This document shows, one piece after another, positions 8,498 to 15,789 of a DNA stretch of 64,000 bases. This DNA comes from Agromyces albus (GTDB lineage: Bacteria; Actinomycetota; Actinomycetes; Actinomycetales; Microbacteriaceae), in the NCBI RefSeq assembly GCF_030815405.1, contig NZ_JAUSWX010000001.1, positions 2,170,001 through 2,234,000 of the forward strand. The letters are read 5' to 3'. Position 1 is the stretch's first letter. Every line of letters starts with the position of its first letter. A program made the translations under genes and the position numbers. The notes beneath the pieces were generated by a model. It saw only the letters and a program-made list of their open reading frames with translations, did no database searches and was not told where the DNA came from.

Positions 8498-8878
8498 TCA
8501 ATGGCCAGTCATCTGGAGTCGTCGCTCGCTCAGGTCGCGGTAGGCGTCCCCGACGACCGGGCCGCCGATGCCGGCGCGACGCTCAGCCAGGTCGCGATAG
8601 GTGTCGCCGGCCATCGGTCCGCCGACGCCGGCGCGGCGCTCCGCCTGATCGAGGTAGAGCCCGGTTCGTGCTTGCGCGCCGTCACGGGACATAGCCGCCC
8701 GGCGCTCTGCGAGGTCGAGGTATGCAGCTCGCTGCTCCACGATCTGGGCGTCGGACAGCCGATCGGAATCGGGCTCGGTGATCTGCCGTTGCCCTGCACA
8801 GGAGGAGAGGGCAAGGCCGGCAGAAGCCGCAAGAAGCGCGGCGGCGATGATGCGTTGGATCTTCTGTGACGTGTTCAT
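8498..8878 (-). CDS. Small lipoprotein with four tandem Y-x-D-x-A-E-R-R repeats (lipoprotein A)
   Basis: This 126-residue protein has a lipoprotein signal peptide ending in the lipobox LSSC, so it should be anchored to the outer face of the membrane. The mature part consists mostly of four repeats of about 20 residues, each built on YLDLAERRA, with the last three linked by G-(V/I)-GGP-x-x-GD. No known family is recognised. It diverges from the STAND regulator A gene; a weak GAACCT box lies six bases before the ATG and four 11-bp-spaced heptads lie directly upstream, so it is probably leaderless and a target of that regulator. A GTG two codons upstream is the alternative start. Confidence 0.78.
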   Translation of the reverse strand: MNTSQKIQRIIAAALLAASAGLALSSCAGQRQITEPDSDRLSDAQIVEQRAAYLDLAERRAAMSRDGAQARTGLYLDQAERRAGVGGPMAGDTYRDLAERRAGIGGPVVGDAYRDLSERRLQMTGH

Positions 8879-8884
8879 GACCAC

Positions 8885-8991
8885 AGGTTCGCGGCCGTCG
8901 GTATGCCCCCGGGTTTGGTTCGGTATGGAACGGGTATGGCCGCCTCCCGCCTGTCGTTGACAACCGCCATGGCCGCGCCCACACTGCAGGT
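8885..8991. promoter_or_regulatory. Divergent promoter and four-heptad operator A
   Basis: Read on the plus strand, heptads CGGTATG (8899-8905), a degenerate CGGGTTT (8910-8916), CGGTATG (8921-8927) and GGGTATG (8932-8938) repeat every 11 bp. The heptad nearest the lipoprotein ends exactly 8 bp from that gene's GAACCT -10 box (8885-8890), the spacing known for SARP-activated promoters. Rightwards, TTGACA (8957-8962), a 17-bp spacer and CACACT (8980-8985) end six bases before the GTG start at 8992, so the regulator mRNA should be leaderless. The same layout recurs at 15683-15789. Confidence 0.8.
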
Positions 8992-11900
8992 GTGGAGATC
9001 CGAGTGCTCGGTGACCTCACGATCGACGGCGGGCGACTCAGTCCGAAAGAGCGTTCCCTGCTCGCCGCCCTCGTCCTCCGGGCTGGCAACGTCGTCACAC
9101 CGCCTGAGTTGGCCGATGCGGTGTGGGGCGACGAGCTCCCGAGCACTTGGCCGAAACAGGTGCAGGCCTTTGTCGTCCAGATCCGCCGAGCACTGGGCTC
9201 GACGTCCATCGCCACGACACGTGGCGGCTACCGACTCCGGATCGATCCCGACTCGATCGATGCCGTCCGCTATGAGCGGCTCATCGAGATCGCCGGCGTC
9301 CACCGTGCAAACGGGGACCCAGTGCGTGCCATCGATGTGCTTGAGCGAGCAGCCTCACTCTGGAGCGGAGCGCCGTACTCGGACCTCGGCGAGTGGCCGG
9401 CCGCGATCGCAGAGGCGGAACGCCTCGAGGAGATCAGGAAGTCCGCAGAGGAGGACCTGCAGGCGGCAAGGCTCGAGGGTGGCGAGCACCGGGCCGTCGT
9501 CCCCGACGCGGAGCGCCTGGTCAAGGCCGATCCTCTTCGCGAACGGCGGTGGGCGATCCTCGTGACGGCGCTCTATCGGAGCGGCCGTCAGGCCGACGCC
9601 CTTGCCACACTGCGGAGCGCGCGGGAGCGGCTGGCTGACGAGCTTGGCATAGAACCCGGAGCAGAACTCGTTGCGCTCGAATCGGCGATCCTGCATCAGG
9701 ATGCCTCGCTCGACGCGCCATTGAGACCCGAGCTCACGAGTGCTGACTGCCCCTACCGCGGCCTGCAGCCGTTCGGCACTGACGATGCCGAAGAGTTCTT
9801 CGGGCGGGATGCCGACGTCCAAGCTGCGCTGGCCCGGCTCTCGGGTTTGCCCTTCCTCGCCATCTCCGGGGCATCCGGGGCCGGGAAATCCTCGCTGGTG
9901 CTGGCCGGTATCGTCCCCGCACTCCGGGCTCGCGGTGATCTCGTGGTCGTCCTCGGCTCGGGGGCGACGCCGATCGCTCGACTCCGAGACGCATTGTCTG
10001 GTCGAGGCAACGCCGACGTCGTCGTCATCGACCAGTTCGAAGAGCTGTTCCACTCCGGCCTCCCTGACGCGCACGTGGCCGAGTTCTCTGCTCTGATCGC
10101 GGATGCCGTCGCAGTGGGACAGCGAGTGATCGTCGCCGTACGCGCTGACTTCCTCAGCTCATGCGCAGCGGAGCCGAGCATCGGGCCGCTGTTCGCGGCG
10201 GGTGTCCACCTCGTCGGTCCGCTCGGTCCCGACGGGCTTCGCAGTGCCATCGAGGAGCCGGCCCGCCTCGCCGGGCTCCGTCTTGAGCCGGGGCTCGTCG
10301 AGCTGATCCTGCGAGATGCCGCCGGCGCGCCGGGCGTGCTCCCCCACGTCTCGCACGCCCTCGTGGAGACCTGGCTGCGCCGTGAGGGTGCCACGCTCAC
10401 GGTCGCCGGGTACGAGGATTCCGGCGGCATCTCGGGCGCGATCGCCAAATCGGCCGACCAGCTCTACTTGTCGCTCGATCCCGACGCACGAGCGACCTGC
10501 CGAGCCACGTTCCTGCGACTCGTCGAGATCAGCGCTGACGGGGCGCCGATGCGCCGGCGTATCCCGATCACCCCGATGCGGCAGGATGCAGCGCACGACC
10601 GAGTGCTCACGAGTCTGGCACGGGCCCGCTTGGTGAGCGCCGATGAGGACTCGCTCATCGTCGCGCACGAGTCGCTCGCGACGGCGTGGCCACGCCTTCG
10701 CGGATGGCTCGAGGACGACACCGAGGGTGTTCGCGCGATGAGCGCGCTCGCGAGCGCAGTGAGCACCTGGGAGGCGGATGGTCGACCCGACGAGGACTTG
10801 TACCGTGGAGCCCGCCTCAACGCCGTCCTCGCATGGCGCGATGCCGCAGACCCCGAACTCACCGAATCGGAAGTCGACTTCCTCGAGGCATCCGCGGAGC
10901 AGGAGCGTGCCGCCATCGACGAGATCGAGCACCGTGCCAAGCACGACCGGAGGCAGAACCGACGACTGCGCGTGCTGCTGGCCGCGGCCGTGACGCTGTT
11001 CGCCGTCGCCGTCACCGCAGGTGGGTTCGTCGCGGCCGGCTCGACCGAGACCGCTCACCAGCGGGAGACGGCCCAGATCGAGGCCCTCACGAGCACGGCA
11101 CTGTCGCTTCGCGGAACGGACCGGGACGTCGCGGCCCTGCTCGCGGCGGAAGCCCACCGACGGTGGCCAGACGACCCTCGCACGCGCTCTGCGCTCATGG
11201 GCGCCATGACGAGTTCCCACGGCCTTCTCGCGACGACGCATCTCGAGGGCGTTGACGGCATGTCGGGCACCCTCATCCCGGGAACTCGGCGCGCGGTCGC
11301 CGTGACCGCGGACGGGTCCGCGGTGTACGACATCGATTCCGGTGCGCTCGTGCACCCCGTCGACCTGCCGAAGGAGAGTCCCGACACCGACAGCCGGTAC
11401 GGTCCAGCGGTCAGTGGAAATGGAGCGCGGGTCGCGAATGCGGATCGGATCCTCGACGACACCGATACGCAGGTGGGGATTCGGCTCTCCGTTGCCGACC
11501 TCGCGACCGGGGCCCTGATCCGCCCAACGATTGAGCTCGACTTCCCGCTCAGTTCCATCACGATGAACCACGGAGGCGACCTGATCGCCGCGATCGACCA
11601 GATCGGCACGCTGCGGCTCATCGATGCGGACACCGGGCTAATCCGGCAGGTCACCGGCACCTCCGTCCACGATGCGCAAGACGCCACGGACCGCGCCGGT
11701 GCTGTGCGCTTCATCCCCAACGGACGACTCGTCTACGGCACCGTCGAGGGGCCGCTGCAGGTGGTGGACCCGGACGCGGCTGCCGTGGTCGCCACGGTGC
11801 CCATGCCCGCGGAGTCGACGAACGTCTCCATGACGGTCGTCTCGGACACGCGCGTCATCACGGCGGGCGACCAATGGATCTCGTCCATCGACATCGCCGC

Positions 11901-13206
11901 GGGCCGGGTCGACTGGTCGCAGCAGTTGCTGACCACGACCGACGATCCGTGCCCCTGGGTGACGGCATCCGTCGAACTCCGGACCGTGTACTGCGGCGAC
12001 CTGTTCGGTCACATCGACGAGCGGAGCCTCGACACCGGCGCGCCGACCGAGCGCTCATTCGACCCGCAACTCGGGTTCGTCGGCACCATGTCCGTCGTGG
12101 AAGACCGGCAGGAGCTCGTGGTCGTCGGCCGTGGCACGGCGATCACGCGCTGGAAGCTCGACGGGTCCGGTGCCGTCACACGGGTCCTCGCGCCCGGTTG
12201 GGTGATCCGAGATAGGTACTCGCCGGCCGGTTCGAGCCTTGTCGTCGCCCGCCGAGCGGATGGCGTGGAGTGGTGGGGGGACTACCGCGAGTTCGCGGTG
12301 CTCGACACACGCACGGAGGAGCTGCTTCTGCGCGTTCCCACCCCCTCATTCGGGGTCATGTGGGCGGGCGAGTCAACCCTGGTCGGCGACTTCGGCGGCG
12401 TCGGACCGCGCCGAACCGGCTACCTCGACATCCGCACCGGAGAGAGCTATTCGGGTGATCCACTCCCCGAGCACGTGGAGAGCGTCTGGATGAATGCCCG
12501 AGGGGACCGGATGCACGTCGGCCGGCCCGGCGGCGAGATCTGGACGATCGACCCGACGACCGGGCGCCGCACCGAACCCACCATGCAGACCGACGGCGGC
12601 TATCCGGTCCTCATCTCGACGAGTCCCGATGGCAGCCGCGTGCTCGTGACAAGCTGGAACAAGGAGTACACGCCCGATTCGATCCTCTTCGACGGGGCGA
12701 CCGGCGAACGGATCCGCAAAGGGCTCGTAGGCATCGGCAGGACGGCTCTGACGGCGCGGGACGAGATCGCCACCATCTTTCGGCTCCAATCCGTCGTCCG
12801 CTACGACGCCGACACGTTCGAGCAGATCGGGGCCCTTCCAGGCGCCTCCGGGGGCCTCGACACCCTGAACGTCAGCGCCGACGGCCGCATCCTGAGCACG
12901 TATTCCCTGGACAACACGGTGACCCTCTACGACCTCGTGGGCGGCGTGCAGCTCGGCGACCCCATCCCTGTATTTGGCGAGTGGAACTACGAGATGGGGG
13001 GCGTGTACTCAGGAGTGCTTCGCGCCGATGGAACAGAACTCGCCGTCAACGTGCCGGCGGGCATCGCGGTGTGGGATCTCCGGCCGTCATCGCAGGCGGA
13101 TGCCGCCTGCAGGATGGCCGGTCGCGATCTCACGCGCGACGAGTGGATCGCCTATCTCTCCGACCTCGGTCCCTACCGATCGACGTGTGGCTTCGGCGGC
13201 GAGTGA
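8992..13206 (+). CDS. SARP-like regulator fused to nSTAND1 ATPase, membrane segment and WD40-like propeller (regulator A)
   Basis: The 1404-residue protein has, in order: an OmpR-type winged helix (about 1-90), a BTAD helical repeat domain (about 95-240), an nSTAND1 NTPase opening with CPYRGLQPFGTDDAEEFFGRD near 252, Walker A GASGAGKSS at about 295-303, Walker B VVVIDQFEELF at about 342, a helical region, one membrane helix at about 661-684, and a beta-propeller of WD40-like blades to the end. The terminal ACRMAGRDLTRDEW...YRSTC is a known feature of nSTAND1-WD40 proteins. With the DNA-binding part inside, the propeller would be outside the cell. It probably senses an external signal and controls the divergent lipoprotein gene. 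Confidence 0.88.
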   Translation: MEIRVLGDLTIDGGRLSPKERSLLAALVLRAGNVVTPPELADAVWGDELPSTWPKQVQAFVVQIRRALGSTSIATTRGGYRLRIDPDSIDAVRYERLIEIAGVHRANGDPVRAIDVLERAASLWSGAPYSDLGEWPAAIAEAERLEEIRKSAEEDLQAARLEGGEHRAVVPDAERLVKADPLRERRWAILVTALYRSGRQADALATLRSARERLADELGIEPGAELVALESAILHQDASLDAPLRPELTSADCPYRGLQPFGTDDAEEFFGRDADVQAALARLSGLPFLAISGASGAGKSSLVLAGIVPALRARGDLVVVLGSGATPIARLRDALSGRGNADVVVIDQFEELFHSGLPDAHVAEFSALIADAVAVGQRVIVAVRADFLSSCAAEPSIGPLFAAGVHLVGPLGPDGLRSAIEEPARLAGLRLEPGLVELILRDAAGAPGVLPHVSHALVETWLRREGATLTVAGYEDSGGISGAIAKSADQLYLSLDPDARATCRATFLRLVEISADGAPMRRRIPITPMRQDAAHDRVLTSLARARLVSADEDSLIVAHESLATAWPRLRGWLEDDTEGVRAMSALASAVSTWEADGRPDEDLYRGARLNAVLAWRDAADPELTESEVDFLEASAEQERAAIDEIEHRAKHDRRQNRRLRVLLAAAVTLFAVAVTAGGFVAAGSTETAHQRETAQIEALTSTALSLRGTDRDVAALLAAEAHRRWPDDPRTRSALMGAMTSSHGLLATTHLEGVDGMSGTLIPGTRRAVAVTADGSAVYDIDSGALVHPVDLPKESPDTDSRYGPAVSGNGARVANADRILDDTDTQVGIRLSVADLATGALIRPTIELDFPLSSITMNHGGDLIAAIDQIGTLRLIDADTGLIRQVTGTSVHDAQDATDRAGAVRFIPNGRLVYGTVEGPLQVVDPDAAAVVATVPMPAESTNVSMTVVSDTRVITAGDQWISSIDIAAGRVDWSQQLLTTTDDPCPWVTASVELRTVYCGDLFGHIDERSLDTGAPTERSFDPQLGFVGTMSVVEDRQELVVVGRGTAITRWKLDGSGAVTRVLAPGWVIRDRYSPAGSSLVVARRADGVEWWGDYREFAVLDTRTEELLLRVPTPSFGVMWAGESTLVGDFGGVGPRRTGYLDIRTGESYSGDPLPEHVESVWMNARGDRMHVGRPGGEIWTIDPTTGRRTEPTMQTDGGYPVLISTSPDGSRVLVTSWNKEYTPDSILFDGATGERIRKGLVGIGRTALTARDEIATIFRLQSVVRYDADTFEQIGALPGASGGLDTLNVSADGRILSTYSLDNTVTLYDLVGGVQLGDPIPVFGEWNYEMGGVYSGVLRADGTELAVNVPAGIAVWDLRPSSQADAACRMAGRDLTRDEWIAYLSDLGPYRSTCGFGGE

Positions 13207-13217
13207 GCCGACGACCC

Positions 13218-14636
13218 CTAGCCCTCGGCGAGACACCGGCCATCGACCCGCGGCCGCGCGACGCCGAACTCGAAGTCCACCTTCGCGCCCTCGACGGCCC
13301 CCAGCTCACCACTGCTGAAGTTCGGCTCCCCGTGCATCGTCTCAGGACCGCCCAGACCGAGTTCCGCCCACGCCAGCGCGATGCGGTCGACGGCGGCGAT
13401 GTTGAGTTCCGTGACCTCGCGGTCGTGTTCGTCACTCGTCGTGTCGGTGATGACCCCCATCGCGAGCTCGGCGTCGATGCGAAGACGGATGCCGCCATCG
13501 CAGGCTTCCTCGATCACCGGCACGGCCGGCGAGTCGCGCCAGAATGCCTCGGGCCCCGCGGCCTCAACGGCTGCGGCCGCGAGTGCGGCGAACTGCCGGC
13601 GGCTCTCCGCGACGCCCGGCACCCGTTCGTCGGCGCGGGGTTCCTGACCGGGGAATCCGGTGCCGGGGTCAGCGGGCGCGTCGTCTTCGTCGGGCAAGTC
13701 GGCGTCGCCGCGAGACTCCGCCGCCGGGGCGACGGGCTCGTGGAGTGCCGCGCTGACGACGAACGCGAGTCCGCAGAGCGCGACGAGAACGACGCCCGCG
13801 CACGCCGCGATGACCAGTGCTCGCGACCGAAACGGGCCCAGCGCCGCGAGGAGCGCCGCGAAGAGCAGCACACCGGTTGCGACGAGTCCGAGGAGCTGCA
13901 GCGATTCGAGCCACTGCGGCGCGAGCCGCAGCGCGGTGTCGCCCTGCCAGCAGAACCCCTGCACCGGGAACGATTGGGACCGGAACGCACCTCCACCGAG
14001 CGGCGCACACGCGTCATCGGGGTCGTACCACCCCCAAGCCCGAGCGGCCGAGGTGGCGGCGTGCAGTGTTGTGGCGGCGAACCCGCCGGCGACGGCGGCG
14101 AGCATGGCGGCGACCCAGGCATTCGGCTCCGGCAGCGGCCGGCGGGCGCGGCGCCGTGCCCACGCGTGGGCGGCGATGCCGATCGCGACCGAGACCCCGA
14201 GCCACGCGAAGAACGCCGGCGCCGTGACGAACGCCGCGTCACGACCCTCAGGTCGCCAGGATTGGGCGATCACCCAGACCCACCCAGCTCCGGGGACGGC
14301 GGCGAGGGCGGCGCCGACGCCCACGGCAGTCTCTCGGGCCGCTCGGCTCCAATCGAGGGCGCGGGCCACGAGGAGACCGAACGCGCCGCCCGCTCCACCG
14401 AACACGGCGGCGAGGACGAACGCGGCCATGAACGGCGGCGTCAGGAAGAGTAGCGGTGGGAACACGGCGCTGCCGGCGAGCAGCAGCCCGGCGACGATCG
14501 AGCCCACCGCCACGGCGCACGAGAACAGTCGCGCGGCTTCGACGAGTGCGCCGCCGGGCTCACCGTCGGGCTGAGCCTTCACCAGCTTCCCGCGGTCGTC
14601 TTCCTCCACGTCGGTTCCTGCGGCAGCGTCACTCAC
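13218..14636 (-). CDS. Multi-pass membrane protein with extracellular C-terminal domain, unknown function
   Basis: The 472-residue protein has an acidic cytoplasmic start, about eight hydrophobic segments between residues 35 and 310, and then a soluble region of about 150 residues beginning with a D/E/P-rich linker (DADLPDEDDAPADPG). That tail has the look of a secreted alpha/beta domain, but I recognise no family. The GTG start overlaps the TGA of cutC by 4 bp (GTGA), so it is translationally coupled downstream of cutC. It ends 12 bp from the end of the convergent regulator A gene. Confidence 0.75.
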   Translation of the reverse strand: MSDAAAGTDVEEDDRGKLVKAQPDGEPGGALVEAARLFSCAVAVGSIVAGLLLAGSAVFPPLLFLTPPFMAAFVLAAVFGGAGGAFGLLVARALDWSRAARETAVGVGAALAAVPGAGWVWVIAQSWRPEGRDAAFVTAPAFFAWLGVSVAIGIAAHAWARRRARRPLPEPNAWVAAMLAAVAGGFAATTLHAATSAARAWGWYDPDDACAPLGGGAFRSQSFPVQGFCWQGDTALRLAPQWLESLQLLGLVATGVLLFAALLAALGPFRSRALVIAACAGVVLVALCGLAFVVSAALHEPVAPAAESRGDADLPDEDDAPADPGTGFPGQEPRADERVPGVAESRRQFAALAAAAVEAAGPEAFWRDSPAVPVIEEACDGGIRLRIDAELAMGVITDTTSDEHDREVTELNIAAVDRIALAWAELGLGGPETMHGEPNFSSGELGAVEGAKVDFEFGVARPRVDGRCLAEG

Positions 14637-15388
14637 GCGCGCACCGAGGCCTGCGCCGCAGCGACGGCAGCGCGCACGAGCTCCGCGTCGGTGGCGTCGA
14701 AGCCGATCTCGCCGCCGCCCGGCCCGCTCGGTCCGCCTCGTTCGTCGTGGCGACGAGCTGACAGGTGCACCGCGTCGACGCCGATTGCCGCAAGCGCCCC
14801 GATGTCGTCGACGCCGACGCCCCCGCCGGCCATCACCTCGACGCTGCCGCGAACCTCCGACGCCATTCGCGCGAGCGTCGGCAGGCCGGCACGGCAGTCC
14901 GCTGCACCCCCGGAGGTGAGCACGCGACGCACGCCCGTGCCCGCGAGCGCGGCGACGGCGGCGAGCGGGTCCGTGGCGGCGTCGACCGCCCGGTGCACCG
15001 TGACGTCGAGCCCGGCTGCGGCATCGAGGAACGCGACGATCGTGGCGAGGTCGAGCGCACCGGCATCCGTCAGCGCGCCGACGACCACGCCGTCGGCACC
15101 GAGCGACCGGGCTGAGCGGATGTCGCGCACGATCGCCTCGACCTCATCGCGGTCGTACACGAATCCCCCACCACGCGGGCGCACGAGCACGTGAACGAAC
15201 GACGCTGCGGATGCCGCGCGCGCAAGCTCCACGGCGGCCTCGACGAGCCCCGCCGACGGCGTCAGCCCACCGAGCCCGAGCGCCTGGCAGAGCTCGACGC
15301 GAGCGGCGCCGCCGCCGAGCGCGATGCGGACGCCCGCGGCATCCTGGACGGCGATCTCGACGGGAAGGAATCCTGGCACCCTTGCCAC
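14633..15388 (-). CDS. cutC: CutC-family TIM-barrel protein
   Basis: The 251 residues match CutC along their length: PVEIAVQDAAG, RVELCQALGLGGLTPS at about 31-46, VHVLVRPRGGGFVYD, VVGALTDAG, VTVHRAVDAA, RRVLTSGG and the glycine-rich VEVMAGGGVGVDDI. CutC was named for copper homeostasis in E. coli, but its biochemical role remains uncertain. A truncated second copy lies at 20690-20866 in the same orientation, marking a likely segmental duplication. The next gene in the same direction overlaps its stop codon. Confidence 0.9.
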   Translation of the reverse strand: MARVPGFLPVEIAVQDAAGVRIALGGGAARVELCQALGLGGLTPSAGLVEAAVELARAASAASFVHVLVRPRGGGFVYDRDEVEAIVRDIRSARSLGADGVVVGALTDAGALDLATIVAFLDAAAGLDVTVHRAVDAATDPLAAVAALAGTGVRRVLTSGGAADCRAGLPTLARMASEVRGSVEVMAGGGVGVDDIGALAAIGVDAVHLSARRHDERGGPSGPGGGEIGFDATDAELVRAAVAAAQASVRA

Positions 15389-15433
15389 GCTACCGGCTCG
15401 AGTGCGAGTGGCCCGTTCCCGGAGGAAACGCCC

Positions 15434-15463
15434 CAGCGGGGCCGGCCTGAGCCGACCCCGCTG
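15434..15463. terminator. Hairpin downstream of lipoprotein B
   Basis: CAGCGGGG (15434-15441) pairs with CCCCGCTG (15456-15463), with a nested CGGC/GCCG stem in the loop. It lies just after the stop of the leftward lipoprotein B gene and before cutC, so it probably ends the lipoprotein transcript. Its core is nearly repeated at 20646-20673. Confidence 0.55.
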
Positions 15464-15487
15464 TGGGGAGTGACGTGTGGGGAGTGC

Positions 15488-15676
15488 TCAGCGAGCGGCG
15501 TCGGCGCGTTCGATGAGCTCGTCGACATACCGGTCGGCGCTCTCCCGCAGGAGGGTGCGATTGAGGCCGGGGTCGGCAGCGGGCGATGCGGTTGCGCAGC
15601 CTGCGAGTCCGACCATGGCCGCGACGAGTACGAGACCGGCCGCGAGGACCTTGCGGGTGTTCTGTGTGTGTTCCAT
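15488..15676 (-). CDS. Small lipoprotein paired with regulator B (lipoprotein B)
   Basis: The 62-residue precursor has a lipoprotein signal MEHTQNTRKVLAAGLV with lipobox LAGC, leaving a mature peptide of about 37 residues that ends DRYVDELIERADAAR. That end resembles one copy of the repeat in lipoprotein A (YLDLAERRA), which suggests common ancestry. The ATG lies six bases after a CAGCGT box and 21 bp from the first operator heptad, exactly as in lipoprotein A. A longer reading upstream crosses the operator and is not supported. Function unknown. Confidence 0.75.
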   Translation of the reverse strand: MEHTQNTRKVLAAGLVLVAAMVGLAGCATASPAADPGLNRTLLRESADRYVDELIERADAAR

Positions 15677-15682
15677 GTCTCC

Positions 15683-15789
15683 ACGCTGACGAGGACCGGT
15701 ATGAATGCGGGTGGCCGCCGGTATGAGCGCGGTATGAACGCCGGCGCTCCGCCATTGACACCGCCCCACGCGACTCCCACACTGCAGGT
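15683..15789. promoter_or_regulatory. Divergent promoter and four-heptad operator B
   Basis: Heptads CGGTATG (15697-15703), degenerate CGGGTGG (15708-15714), CGGTATG (15719-15725) and CGGTATG (15730-15736) repeat every 11 bp. The first ends 8 bp from the CAGCGT -10 box (15683-15688) of lipoprotein B. Rightwards, TTGACA (15755-15760), 17 bp, and CACACT (15778-15783) end six bases before the GTG at 15790. Every spacing equals that in operator A, while much of the sequence between the elements differs. Confidence 0.8.
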
